DNA of 55,086 bases from CAZTHL01 sp964613585 (GCA_964613585.1 CAZTHL010000016.1:1-55086), one strand, 5' to 3'; positions 17,313 through 25,981 are shown, numbered from the stretch's first letter. Program-made: numbers and translations. Notes: generated by a model not told the origin, from the sequence alone.

Positions 17313-18086
17313 ATGAACCTGGTCCTTCTCGGCCTGCTGGCGAGCCTGATGGCCGGCCTTGCCACCGGCGTCGGCGCGCTGCCGGTGTTCACCGCCCGCA
17401 AGGTGCCCGAACGCCTCAAGGACGGGCTGCTCGGCTTCGCCGCCGGGGTCATGCTCGCCGCCTCGTTCTTCTCGCTGCTGCTGCCCAGCCTCGACGCCTC
17501 AGAGCGGCTCTACGGCGGCAGCGTCGCGGCCGCGTCGATCGCCGTGGCCGGGCTGCTGCTCGGCGTCGGCGCGCTGGCTCTGATCAACGAGCGGGCGCCG
17601 CACGAGCACTTCGTGCTCGGCCAGGAGGGCCCGCCCACCGCCGAGCTGCGCAAGATCTGGCTGTTCATCGTCGCCATCACCATCCACAACTTTCCGGAAG
17701 GGCTCGCCGTCGGCGTGGGCTTCGGCTCCGGCGACATCGACAACGGCATCAGCCTGGCCATCGGCATCGGCCTGCAGAACATGCCCGAGGGGCTGGCCGT
17801 CGCCCTGGCGCTGACCGGCGAGGGCTATTCCCGCCGCCACGCCTTTCTGGTCGCGCTCCTGACCGGGCTGGTCGAGCCGGTCGGCGGCCTGCTCGGCGCC
17901 GGCGTGGTGGTGATCGCCCAGCCGCTGCTGCCCTGGGGCCTCGCCTTCGCCGCCGGCGCCATGCTCTACGTGATCAGCCACGAGATCATCCCGGAGACGC
18001 ACCGCCGCGGCTTCCAGAACGAGGCGACCACCGGCCTCACCGTCGGCCTGTGCGTGATGATGTTCCTCGACGTGACCTTGGGCTGA
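17313..18086 (+). CDS. ZIP-family divalent metal transporter
   Basis: 257 aa with about eight membrane segments. TM4 contains 'VAITIHNFPEGLAVGVGFGS', TM5 'GIGLQNMPEGLAVALALTGE' and a later helix 'AAGAMLYVISHEIIPETHRR', the binuclear metal site residues of ZIP proteins. A short His-bearing loop (APHEHFVLG) lies between TM3 and TM4. It would import Zn or related metals across the inner membrane. No Zur or Fur site is evident upstream. The 5' frame is open far upstream, but ATG 17313 starts the first helix. Confidence 0.92.
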   Translation: MNLVLLGLLASLMAGLATGVGALPVFTARKVPERLKDGLLGFAAGVMLAASFFSLLLPSLDASERLYGGSVAAASIAVAGLLLGVGALALINERAPHEHFVLGQEGPPTAELRKIWLFIVAITIHNFPEGLAVGVGFGSGDIDNGISLAIGIGLQNMPEGLAVALALTGEGYSRRHAFLVALLTGLVEPVGGLLGAGVVVIAQPLLPWGLAFAAGAMLYVISHEIIPETHRRGFQNEATTGLTVGLCVMMFLDVTLG

Positions 18087-18219
18087 GCGGGCGGGCGGCC
18101 GAAGGGCTGGACCGGCGGCCGAGCCGGCCCCGCCACCCGGCCGAAGGTCGCAAGGCAAGAACGGGCCCCACCGGGCCGGCGACCTGTGCCAAAATAGAGG
18201 ACGGCGGCCGCGCTCTCGC

Positions 18220-20637
18220 GTGCCGTCCCACCGGACCCGGCACGTGACGACCGATCCCTACATCGTCGACATCTCGGTCGATCCCGACGCGGCCCGGTCC
18301 GCCCGGCGCCGGCAGCTGCTGGTGCGCGCCGCGCCGTTCCTGACCATCCTGCTGGTGCTCGCCGCGCTCATCGCCGTCACGGTGCTGAACTACCGGGCCA
18401 ACCGGCAGGAGATCTTGGTGTTCGCCGACGATCTCGTGGCCACCCTGGAGGAGCGGGTGCGCGGCCAGGTCGCCTCGGTGCTGCGGCCGGCCGACCGTGC
18501 GGTGGCGCTCGGCGCGGCCATGGTCGAGCGTGGCGCCGGCGAGGCCACCTTCGAGGAGATGGCCCAGGCGGTGCTGGCCGCCGAGGCGCTGCTGTCGGCG
18601 GTCTATGTCGGCCGCCCCGACGGCGGCTTTCTCATGGTCCAGCGCAGCGACCGGGGCGGGCTCGACACCAAGCGGATCGAGCGGTCGACGGCTGGCCGCC
18701 GCGTCACCTGGGTGCGCCGCGACGCCGCGCAGGCCGTGGTCTCGCGCGCCGAGGACCCGGACGACACCTTCGACCCGCGGACGCGCCCCTGGTACCAGGG
18801 GGCCGCCGCCGCCCCGCCCGGACGCGCCTACTGGACCGATCCCTACCGGTTCTTCACCACCGGGCTGCCGGGCATCACCGCGGCGCGCGCCGTACGTGGC
18901 CCGGACGGGTCGGTCGCGGCGGTGGTCGGCGCCGACATCCGGATCGGCACGCTGAGCCGTTTCCTGCAGCAGCTGCACGTGGTGCGCACCGGCGAGGCGG
19001 TGCTGATCGGCAGCAGCGGGCGGATCGTCGCAGCGCCTCAGCTGCTTGACCCCGAGCTGGTGCCCGAGGACGAGAACGTGCTGCCGAGCGTCGAGGCCCT
19101 GGGCGACCCCGAGTTGATCGCGGCCTACGACCGCTTGCGCGTAGAGCGGGCCACGCGCGCCGTCACCACCCTTGGCGACCGGCGCTACCTGCTGGCCGTG
19201 TCGTCGCTGGCCGACCTGCTCGGCCGCGATCTCTGGGTGATGATCCTGGTGCCGGAAAGCGACTTCACCGGGTTCCTGCTGCGCAACGGCGGCGCCGTCC
19301 TGGGCGCCTCGGCCGTGGTCATCGCCATCGCGCTCGGGCTGGCGTCGGTGCTGGCGCTGCAGAGCCGGCAGATCGACCGGCGCCTCCGCATGGTCGAGGC
19401 GCGTGACCACCGCATCGCCGAGCTGGCCGGCGTGTTCGACCGCATGCACGGCCTGCTGCGCGACAGCCGCGGCGATGCCCACCAGGCCGCCGCCCGGCTG
19501 GCCGAGACGCTGGCGGCGACGGCGGGCGCCCGCCGCGCCCATGTCTGGCGCCTCGAAGGGGACGAGTTCCATTGTCTCGGCTGCTGCGACGGCCGCCGCG
19601 ACGGCCATACCGTCCTGCCGACCTTCGCCCGCGACCAGGCGCCCGCGCTGGCCGCCGCGCTCGAGCGCGGCGAGATCCTGGTGATGACCGCCGAGGAGAT
19701 CGGATCGACGGTGGCTCTGGCCGACCTGTCCGCCGGCGCGGCCGGGGCCCGGCTGACCGTGGCCCCCGTGGCGGGCCGCAGCGGCCTCGTCGGCATGGTG
19801 GTCCTGGAGGCGCCCGGCGCCACCCTCCTCAGCGATCCCGGCGTCGATCTGCTGCTGCGCTATGGGGCCGGGGTCGCCCTGCCGGCCATGGCGGACGAGG
19901 GCGCGCTCGTCGCGGCGGCCACCGCCGCGACGCCGCGGCCGGCCGGGAGCCCGCCGGCGGCGCTGCCCGGTCGGGCCGGGCGGATCGACATCGGCTCCGT
20001 CGGCATCGATCTGGCGGATCGCCCGGACGCGGGCCGGTGGCCGGGCACGGCCGGCGAGCAGCCTCCGGGCGAGGGCCGGGTCATCCGTCTTACCGGGCTG
20101 GCGGTTCTGGAGGTCGTGATGGGTGACGACGAGGCGCTGGCCCGCACCGTCGCACCCGGTTGCCCGCTGATGGCGGCGGTGGCCGAGGCGGCCCGCGAGG
20201 TGGCGTCCGACCATGGCGCGCGCGCCGCCCGGCTGACCGGCGACCGAATGCAGCTGGCCGCCGGCCTGGACGGTGACGAGGCCGGCGCCGCGGCCGCCCT
20301 GCTCGACGCCGCGCTGGCGCTGCAGGCCCGGCTGCGCGCCCTCTATGTCGCGGTCGGCGCGGCGCCGGCCTTCGCGATCGGCGTCGACGCGGCGCCGGGC
20401 CTCGCCTGCGCGGTCGGCGCCGGATCCCCCGGGGAGCCGCCGACGCTGGCGGTGTGGGGCCGGCCGCTGCGCGTCGCCCGGCGCCTGGCGCGCACGGCGC
20501 CCACAGGGACGACGCAGGTGGGCGACCGGGTCGCCGACCGGCTCGCCGGCCGCTTCGTGTTCCGGCGACGCGGCCGCTTCCACCTGGACCGGGGGGCGGC
20601 GGTCGACACCTTCCTGCTCATCGGCCGCGCCGCATGA
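18220..20637 (+). CDS. Membrane sensor: Cache - GAF-like - degenerate cyclase-like domain
   Basis: 805 aa. TM1 at about residues 36-57, an extracytoplasmic dCache-like region to about 350 with 'VYVGRPDGGFLMVQRS', 'RTRPWYQGAAAAP' and 'AYWTDPYRFFTTGLPGITAA', and TM2 at about 356-378. A GAF-like region (about 420-560) follows, then a C-terminal domain whose layout ('GDRMQLAAGLD', 'AVWGRPLRVARRLARTA', 'RFVFRRRGRFHLDRGAAVDT') mirrors class III nucleotide cyclases. The metal-binding and transition-state residues of active cyclases are not apparent, so it is probably a regulatory pseudo-cyclase. The GTG at 18220 is uncertain; GTG 18244 is an alternative. Its stop overlaps the permease start (ATGA), putting the sensor at the head of an MCE operon. 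Confidence 0.75.
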   Translation: MPSHRTRHVTTDPYIVDISVDPDAARSARRRQLLVRAAPFLTILLVLAALIAVTVLNYRANRQEILVFADDLVATLEERVRGQVASVLRPADRAVALGAAMVERGAGEATFEEMAQAVLAAEALLSAVYVGRPDGGFLMVQRSDRGGLDTKRIERSTAGRRVTWVRRDAAQAVVSRAEDPDDTFDPRTRPWYQGAAAAPPGRAYWTDPYRFFTTGLPGITAARAVRGPDGSVAAVVGADIRIGTLSRFLQQLHVVRTGEAVLIGSSGRIVAAPQLLDPELVPEDENVLPSVEALGDPELIAAYDRLRVERATRAVTTLGDRRYLLAVSSLADLLGRDLWVMILVPESDFTGFLLRNGGAVLGASAVVIAIALGLASVLALQSRQIDRRLRMVEARDHRIAELAGVFDRMHGLLRDSRGDAHQAAARLAETLAATAGARRAHVWRLEGDEFHCLGCCDGRRDGHTVLPTFARDQAPALAAALERGEILVMTAEEIGSTVALADLSAGAAGARLTVAPVAGRSGLVGMVVLEAPGATLLSDPGVDLLLRYGAGVALPAMADEGALVAAATAATPRPAGSPPAALPGRAGRIDIGSVGIDLADRPDAGRWPGTAGEQPPGEGRVIRLTGLAVLEVVMGDDEALARTVAPGCPLMAAVAEAAREVASDHGARAARLTGDRMQLAAGLDGDEAGAAAALLDAALALQARLRALYVAVGAAPAFAIGVDAAPGLACAVGAGSPGEPPTLAVWGRPLRVARRLARTAPTGTTQVGDRVADRLAGRFVFRRRGRFHLDRGAAVDTFLLIGRAA

Positions 20638-21431
20638 CGGCGAGCGCCGGCGACAGCGCGCGCTCGCGGGCGCGCGGCGCTTGGCGGCCGCCGCTGCTCT
20701 GGCTGGTCGACGCGCTGTCGCTGGCCCTGGCGGTCGGCAGCCGAGCCGCCCGGCCGGGCACTTGGCGCGCGCCGGTGCGCGCACGATTCCTGGTCGCGCT
20801 CGACCGGCTCGGGGTCCGGTCGATCCCGGCGGTCGCCGTCGCCGGGCTGATCTCGGGTCTCCTGGTCATCGGGCAGGGCGCCAACCTGCTGCGCGAGCTG
20901 GGCGACAACGACCTGATGCGGGAGCTGCTCACCGACCTGCTGATACGGGATCTCGCTCCCCTGATGATCATGCTGGTGCTGCTGGCCCGTTCCGGCTTCG
21001 CGCTGTCCGCCGAGCTGACGGCGCTCGACGACGGCGGGCAGATCCGGGCCCTGCGGGCGGTCGGCGTCGATCCGCTGGCGCTACTCGTGCTGCCCCCCGT
21101 GCTGGCCGGCACGATCGCCGCCGTGGCGCTCACCCTGCTGTTCAGCCTGCTGGCGGCCGCCGCCGGGATCGCCGTCTCGGTCTGGCTCGGGCTCACCGCT
21201 TTCCATGCCGGGCTGCTGCCGAGCCAGATCCTGTCCGGACTCGCGGCGTCGGCCCTCCCGTTCACCCTGAGCAAGGCGGCGGCGATGACGGCGTTCGCCC
21301 TCGCCGTCGTGGCGACCACCGCGCTGGAGCCGCGACCGTCGGGCCGCGGCGACGGCGCGCTGGCCCACGGCTTCTTCCGGGCCGTGCTCGGCGGCGGGCT
21401 GATCGCCCTGCTGCTCGAGCTGTGGCGCTAG
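20634..21431 (+). CDS. MlaE-like ABC permease of an MCE lipid transport system
   Basis: 265 aa, overlapping the sensor stop by ATGA. The MlaE pattern is clear: an amphipathic N-terminus, 'RLGVRSIPAVAVAGLISGLL', 'LIRDLAPLMIMLVLLARSGF', 'LSAELTALDDGGQIRALRAV' (the conserved cytoplasmic coupling segment, normally containing E-GxM) and several C-terminal helices. Family permeases move lipids between the inner membrane and an MCE protein using an MlaF ATPase. The next gene is that ATPase, but in degenerate form. Confidence 0.88.
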   Translation: MTASAGDSARSRARGAWRPPLLWLVDALSLALAVGSRAARPGTWRAPVRARFLVALDRLGVRSIPAVAVAGLISGLLVIGQGANLLRELGDNDLMRELLTDLLIRDLAPLMIMLVLLARSGFALSAELTALDDGGQIRALRAVGVDPLALLVLPPVLAGTIAAVALTLLFSLLAAAAGIAVSVWLGLTAFHAGLLPSQILSGLAASALPFTLSKAAAMTAFALAVVATTALEPRPSGRGDGALAHGFFRAVLGGGLIALLLELWR

Positions 21432-21441
21432 GGAGCCCGGC

Positions 21442-22167
21442 ATGTGGAGCCTGGCCGCCGGCGCCCCGGGGCAGGACACGGCGCTCAGCATGGCCGGGCT
21501 GCGGCTGCGCGACACCGAAGCCGGCGACGCCGGCTTCCGCTGCGCCTTCGACCTGCGCCCGGGCGAGCTGGCCGTCGCGGAGCTGGGCGACCCGGCCTAT
21601 GAGCGGCTGCTGTTCGACGTCATCGCCGGGCTGATCCCGCCGGAGGCGGGCGCGCTGACCGTCCTCGGCCGGCCGTGGCCGGGGCCGGCCCGAGCCGAGA
21701 CCGCGCACGCCAGGGCGCGCCGCGGGCGCATCGGCCGGGCCTTCGCCCGAGGCGCCTGGATCGACGGGCTCAGCGTGGCCGACAACCTGGCCCTGGTCGA
21801 GCGCTACCACACGCGCCGCCCGCCCGAGGCGATCCTGGCCGAGGCCGACGGCCTGTGCCCGCTGGTCGAGCTGCCCGGGCTGCCAACCGGCGCGGTCGCC
21901 GATCTGGCGCCGGAGGATCGCGCCCGCCTGGCCCTGCTGCGCGCCGTCCTCGGGGCGCCGGCCCTGGTGCTCGTCGAGAGCGGCGCCGTCGATGCCGCCG
22001 GCCTGGCCATCGGCCGGATCCTCGATCTGTGCCGCCGGGCGACCGACGGCGGCGCCGCGGTGCTCCTGTGCATGTCCACGCCGGTGACGGAGATCCTCGA
22101 TCTGCCGGTCGACCGCCGGCTCCGCTTCGACCGGCTGGCGCTGACCGCCGGGGAGGATGCGCCCTGA
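21442..22167 (+). CDS. Degenerate MlaF-like ABC ATPase (pseudo-ATPase)
   Basis: 241 aa, start GGGAGCCC-ATG 10 bases after the permease. The ABC layout is retained, but each motif is altered: the Walker A position (residues 47-57) reads 'AELGDPAYERL' with no GKS/T; the Q-loop area 'RGRIGRAFARGAWIDGLSVA' lacks the Gln; the signature LSGGQ is 'LAPED' (about 155-159); Walker B is 'ALVLVESG' without the Asp; and the switch His is replaced in 'LLCMSTP'. It is therefore unlikely to bind or hydrolyse ATP. No frameshift or stop is present and codon use matches its neighbours, so it appears to be maintained rather than a decaying gene. Confidence 0.8.
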   Translation: MWSLAAGAPGQDTALSMAGLRLRDTEAGDAGFRCAFDLRPGELAVAELGDPAYERLLFDVIAGLIPPEAGALTVLGRPWPGPARAETAHARARRGRIGRAFARGAWIDGLSVADNLALVERYHTRRPPEAILAEADGLCPLVELPGLPTGAVADLAPEDRARLALLRAVLGAPALVLVESGAVDAAGLAIGRILDLCRRATDGGAAVLLCMSTPVTEILDLPVDRRLRFDRLALTAGEDAP

Positions 22168-23207
22168 CCTACGTTCTGCCGGACATCTACCGCCCGCGCC
22201 GCCGGGTGATCCTGTTCCTGGTGGTGGCCCTGGCCATCGCGGCGGCGGCCGTCCTCCAGGGCGCGCTCCTGGAGGATCTTCTGCAGCCGCAGCGGCGCCT
22301 GCGGGTGCTGCTGCCGGAGGCGGGCGTGGCCGGGCTGGCGCCGGGCGCCGCCGTCGAGGTGCTCGGCACGCCCGCCGGCACGGTCCGCGAGATTGTCATC
22401 GAGCCGGACCAGAGCCTGCACGCCCGGGTCGACATCGACGAGCGCATGACGCCGTTCATCCGCCGGGATTCCCGGGTCACGATCCGGCGCCAGTTCGGCA
22501 TTGCCGGGGCCGCCTTCCTGGAGATCTCGCGCGGCGCCGGGGCGCCCCTCGACTGGGACTTCGCGGTGCTGTCGGCCGAGACCGAGCGGGCGCCGACGGA
22601 CGATGTCGGCGAGCTGATCGACGAGCTGCGGTCCCGCGTCTTTCCCGTCATCGAGGAGACCGAGCGGACCATGGTCGCGCTCGCCGCGCTGGCGGAATCG
22701 CTCAACGACCCCGGCCATCCGCTGCAGCGCTCCCTGGCCGACGTCGCCGCGTTGACCGGCGCCGTGGCCGGGGGCGAGGGCGCGGTCGGCCGGCTGCTGA
22801 CCGACGACGCGGCGGCCCGCGAGGCCGAGGCGATCCTCACGGCGGCGCGCGCCCGGCTCGAGGAGCTGGCACCGCTCATCGCCAGCCTGGCCGCGACCGG
22901 CGAGTCGGCGTCCGGCCTCGCCGGCTCGCTCGCCGCGCCGGACCGCGGCGTCCCGGCGCTGCTCGGTGACGCCCGCGGCGCGATCGCGGAGGCCCGGCAG
23001 GCGGTGCCGGGGCTCGTCGCCTTGTCCGAGAACGCCCGCGGCGCGTCGGAGGACCTGCCGCTCATGCTGACGCAGGTGCAGGTCACCCTGCAGGAGCTGG
23101 AGAGCCTGCTTGTCGTCCTGCGGGGCAACTGGCTGATCGGTGGCCAGGGGCCGGCGTCGCCGGCGGGCGAGGCGGCGCCCCTGGCGGTCGACCAGATCCG
23201 GCCATGA
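22164..23207 (+). CDS. MCE-domain (MlaD-like) membrane-anchored protein
   Basis: About 347 aa. The best start is CTG at 22164, overlapping the ATPase stop as CTGA with GGGAGG 7 bases upstream; GTG 22206 would cut the N-terminus. A signal anchor lies at about residues 15-35, then the MCE domain ('LRVLLPEAGVAGLAPGAAVE', 'VLGTPAGTVREIVIEPDQSL', 'IRRQFGIAGAAFLEISRG') to about residue 130. A long helical, Ala/Glu-rich region follows ('LAESLNDPGHPLQRSLADVA'), as in MlaD/PqiB-like proteins that form lipid-conducting hexamers. It is followed by an overlapping lipoprotein gene. Confidence 0.82.
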   Translation: MTYVLPDIYRPRRRVILFLVVALAIAAAAVLQGALLEDLLQPQRRLRVLLPEAGVAGLAPGAAVEVLGTPAGTVREIVIEPDQSLHARVDIDERMTPFIRRDSRVTIRRQFGIAGAAFLEISRGAGAPLDWDFAVLSAETERAPTDDVGELIDELRSRVFPVIEETERTMVALAALAESLNDPGHPLQRSLADVAALTGAVAGGEGAVGRLLTDDAAAREAEAILTAARARLEELAPLIASLAATGESASGLAGSLAAPDRGVPALLGDARGAIAEARQAVPGLVALSENARGASEDLPLMLTQVQVTLQELESLLVVLRGNWLIGGQGPASPAGEAAPLAVDQIRP

Positions 23208-24109
23208 CCCGGCGCGCGGCGGCTCGGCTGGCCCTTGCAGCCGCCCTGGCCGCGGCCGGCTGCGGCGCCGGCGGAGCCCCGCCGGAAGCCCCGCCGCCAC
23301 CGGCCGAGGACGCCTACCGGGACGCCCTGCGCCTGGCCCGCGCGGCCTTCAACGAGGGCCGGTACGGCCAGGCCGCGGTGCTCTACGACCGCGCGGTCGC
23401 GCTGGCCAAGCGGCGCGACGACCTGGAGGCGATCGCCGTCTCCGGCTTCGAGCGCGGCCTGACCGCGCTGCGCGACGGCGCGCCGGGCACGGCCGTCACC
23501 GTGGCCGAGCGCACCGAGGCCGAGCTGGTCCGCCGCGGCGCCGCCCCGCGCCCCGCGCTCAGCGTGCTGGCGGGATGGGGCGCCTATCTGGCGGGCGATC
23601 TCGACGGCGCCGCCCGCCGGGCCGGACGGGTCGAGGCCTCGGCCGCCGGGGACGGCGCCCTGGCCGCGCGGATCGCCCTGCTGCAGGGGCTGATCGCGGC
23701 CGATCGCGGCGACGCGGCCGCGCTCGACCGGGCCATCGCCGGCCTGGACCGCGCGGGGCCGGTCGCCGACCCGGGCGACCGGCTGGAGCTGCACGCGCAC
23801 GCCGATCGGCTGCGGGGCGACATGGCGGCCGCCCGCGCGGGCTTCCTCGAGGCCGTCCGGGAACGGCGTCGGGCGGGCGACCTGCACGGCATCGCCCGCG
23901 GCCTCGGCGCCGCGGCGGACGCCGCCCTCGCCGAGGGGCGCCCGGCGGTGGCGGCGGACCTCTATCTGCGCGCCGGGCGGGGCGGCCGCGCCCACGGCGC
24001 CATGGCGGACAGCTCGCGACGGTGGCTGACCGCCGCGCGCGATCTGGGCCGCGCCCATGGCCTGCCGGCGATCGCCCTGGAAGCCGAGGAGATGCTGCGA
24101 ACATCGTGA
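23204..24109 (+). CDS. TPR-like lipoprotein at the end of the MCE operon
   Basis: 301 aa, with ATG overlapping the MCE stop (ATGA). The signal peptide ends in a lipobox 'LAAAGC' (Cys at about 22). The mature protein is Ala/Arg-rich and helical, with repeats of TPR type: 'LARAAFNEGRYGQAAVLYDR', 'GWGAYLAGDLDGAARRAGRV', 'GDMAAARAGFLEAVRERRRA'. It takes the place usually held by MlaC/MlaA-like or ABC-associated auxiliary lipoproteins; a role as periplasmic partner of the MCE protein is inferred. Asp at +2 is absent (CGAGG), so outer-membrane sorting is possible. Confidence 0.75.
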   Translation: MTRRAAARLALAAALAAAGCGAGGAPPEAPPPPAEDAYRDALRLARAAFNEGRYGQAAVLYDRAVALAKRRDDLEAIAVSGFERGLTALRDGAPGTAVTVAERTEAELVRRGAAPRPALSVLAGWGAYLAGDLDGAARRAGRVEASAAGDGALAARIALLQGLIAADRGDAAALDRAIAGLDRAGPVADPGDRLELHAHADRLRGDMAAARAGFLEAVRERRRAGDLHGIARGLGAAADAALAEGRPAVAADLYLRAGRGGRAHGAMADSSRRWLTAARDLGRAHGLPAIALEAEEMLRTS

Positions 24110-24132
24110 CGGCGCGCGGCCTCGCCAGGGGC

Positions 24133-24738
24133 TCAGCGCCGCGCGCAGGTCACCCGCTCGATGCCCGGCCGGTCCAGCGTCGCGCGGTCGCCGTCGACCT
24201 GGAAGCTGCTGCCGAAGGACGCCTCGAAGCGCGTCCCGTCGGCCGTGCGATCGAGCACGCCCTCGTCCGTCCAATCGCCCCGCTCGAGCCGGACGCTTGG
24301 CCGCTCGGTGGCGTAGCGCGTGACCACCAGCCGGTCGGCCGGGCTCGGTCCGCACTGCCAGATGACGACGTCGGCGGCCGGCTCGAGCCCGTAGCGGGCG
24401 ACCAGCCGCCCTTCGCGCCGAACATAGGCGTCCGCCACGCAGCCCCTCGGGTCCTCGGCCTTCCAGCATTCGTCCCGGCCCTTGATCCAGCCCCGCTGCT
24501 CGGCCCTGAGGACGCGCAACTCGTTCTGCGCGTCCGTCCCCCGCCCTTTCACGATCCCGACCGCCGCCGCGTAGCGTGCCGTCAGGCGCCGGTCAAGCGC
24601 CGCCAGTGCCGGATCCTCGCACACCAGCCGCTCCGCGCTGCTTGCGGCGCGGTGGCAATCGAAGCCGGGGAGCTCTGCCGCCTCAGCCGGGGTGCCGAGC
24701 AGCGCGAGAAGGCCGAGGAGAATCAAGGACGGTCGCAT
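24133..24738 (-). CDS. LprI-type (DUF1311) plus MliC-type lysozyme-inhibitor-like protein
   Basis: 201 aa with a signal peptide (residues 1-20, ...TPAEA). The N-terminal half, 'FDCHRAASSAERLVCEDPAL', 'LRAEQRGWIKGRDECW' and 'GCVADAYVRREGRL', is LprI/DUF1311. The C-terminal half, 'DVVIWQCG' and 'DGTRFEASFGSSFQVDGD', ending 'RVTCARR', fits MliC, whose fold blocks C-type lysozyme. Cysteines occur in pairs suited to disulfides in the periplasm. It is downstream of mnmA on the same strand. Lysozyme inhibition is known for the families but not shown for this protein. Confidence 0.8.
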   Translation of the reverse strand: MRPSLILLGLLALLGTPAEAAELPGFDCHRAASSAERLVCEDPALAALDRRLTARYAAAVGIVKGRGTDAQNELRVLRAEQRGWIKGRDECWKAEDPRGCVADAYVRREGRLVARYGLEPAADVVIWQCGPSPADRLVVTRYATERPSVRLERGDWTDEGVLDRTADGTRFEASFGSSFQVDGDRATLDRPGIERVTCARR

Positions 24739-24814
24739 CGGCGCCTGGGCCGGTCTCGGCGCAAGGGACAGTGGAAGGCGCAGATCAGCGCCCCGGCCTC
24801 CCCGGCCGCCGCGG

Positions 24815-25981
24815 TCACGCTGCGGTGCCGGCGGCGGGCGCATCGGCGAGCGCCGTGGCGGCGATCCAGCCGCCGCCGAGCACCCGCTCACCGCGCGCCT
24901 CGGTCCGGTAGCAGACGGCGGCCTGCCCCGGCGCCACGCCTTCCTGCGGCTGGTCGAGCCTGAGTTCGCCGGCGCCGTCCGGGCCCGCCCACAGGGTCGC
25001 CGGCGCCGCCGGCTGGGCCGAGCGCAGCTTGACCGTCACCCGCTCTCCCGCAGCGGTCGGCGCCGCGTCGCCCAGCCAGTTCAGCTCGCGCAGGCGTACC
25101 ACGTCGCGCGCCAGGGCCACCTTCGGCCCGACCACCACCCGGCGCGCCTCGGGATCCAGCCCAACGACATAGAGCGGCCGGCCGTCGCCGTCCTTGAGCC
25201 CGCCGATGCCGAGGCCGCGGCGCTGGCCGACCGTGTAGCCGAGGACGCCGTCATGGCGGCCGAGCACCCGCCCGTCGAGATGGACGATCTCGCCCGGCTC
25301 GGCCGCCCCGGGACGCAGCGAGGCGACAACCGAGGCATAGCCGCCGGACGGGACGAAGCAGATGTCCTGGCTCTCCGGCTTTGCCGCCACCGGCAGGGCG
25401 AGGCGCCGGGCCTCGGCCCGCACCGCCTCCTTGGCCATCCCGCCCAGCGGGAAGCGCAGGAAGGCCAGCTGCCCGGCCGTGGTGGCGAACAGGAAGTAGC
25501 TCTGATCCTTCGCCGGGTCGGCGGCACGGTAGAGGCCGGGGCCGGTCGCGCCTTCGAGCCGCCGCACGTAGTGGCCGGTGGCGAGTGCATCGGCGTCGAG
25601 GTCGCGGGCGGTCGCCAGCAGGTCGCGGAACTTGACGCGCTGGTTGCAGCGGACGCACGGGATCGGCGTCTCGCCGCGCAGGTAGCTGTCGGCGAAATCG
25701 TCAATGACGGCGCCGCGGAATCGGCTCTCGTAGTCCAGGACATAATGCGCGATGCCGAGCCGGTCGGCCACGCGGCGCGCGTCGTGGATGTCCTGCCCGG
25801 CGCAGCAGGCACCCTTACGGCCCGTGGCGGCGCCGTGGTCGTACAGCTGCAGCGTGATGCCGACGACCTCGTAGCCCCGCTCGGCCAGCAGCGCGGCGGC
25901 AACCGAGCTGTCCACCCCGCCCGACATGGCGACGACGACCCGCGTCTCCCCCGGCGGCTTGTCAAAACCCAGACTGATCAT
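24815..25981 (-). CDS. mnmA: tRNA-specific 2-thiouridylase MnmA
   Basis: 388 aa, full length. The PP-loop 'VVVAMSGGVDSSVAAALLAE' binds ATP; 'CCAGQDIHDARRVADRLGI' precedes the catalytic site; the two catalytic cysteines lie in 'GETPIPCVRCNQRVKF' (first) and 'KPESQDICFVPSGGY' (second); 'GHYVRRLEG' and 'GLGIGGLKDGDGRPLYVVGL' are also typical. It thiolates U34 of tRNA-Lys, -Glu and -Gln in the cytoplasm. ATG 25981 begins a short N-terminal lead before the PP-loop. Confidence 0.96.
   Translation of the reverse strand: MISLGFDKPPGETRVVVAMSGGVDSSVAAALLAERGYEVVGITLQLYDHGAATGRKGACCAGQDIHDARRVADRLGIAHYVLDYESRFRGAVIDDFADSYLRGETPIPCVRCNQRVKFRDLLATARDLDADALATGHYVRRLEGATGPGLYRAADPAKDQSYFLFATTAGQLAFLRFPLGGMAKEAVRAEARRLALPVAAKPESQDICFVPSGGYASVVASLRPGAAEPGEIVHLDGRVLGRHDGVLGYTVGQRRGLGIGGLKDGDGRPLYVVGLDPEARRVVVGPKVALARDVVRLRELNWLGDAAPTAAGERVTVKLRSAQPAAPATLWAGPDGAGELRLDQPQEGVAPGQAAVCYRTEARGERVLGGGWIAATALADAPAAGTAA

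Noticed and set aside
18037..20784. 915-codon minus-strand open frame opposite the sensor gene
   Set aside because: Composition is shadow-like (Gly/Arg/His/Gln-rich), with no domain and no ribosome site.
24057..24323. Plus-strand open frames overlapping the LprI-MliC gene
   Set aside because: No ribosome site and no family features; shadows of the minus-strand secreted protein.
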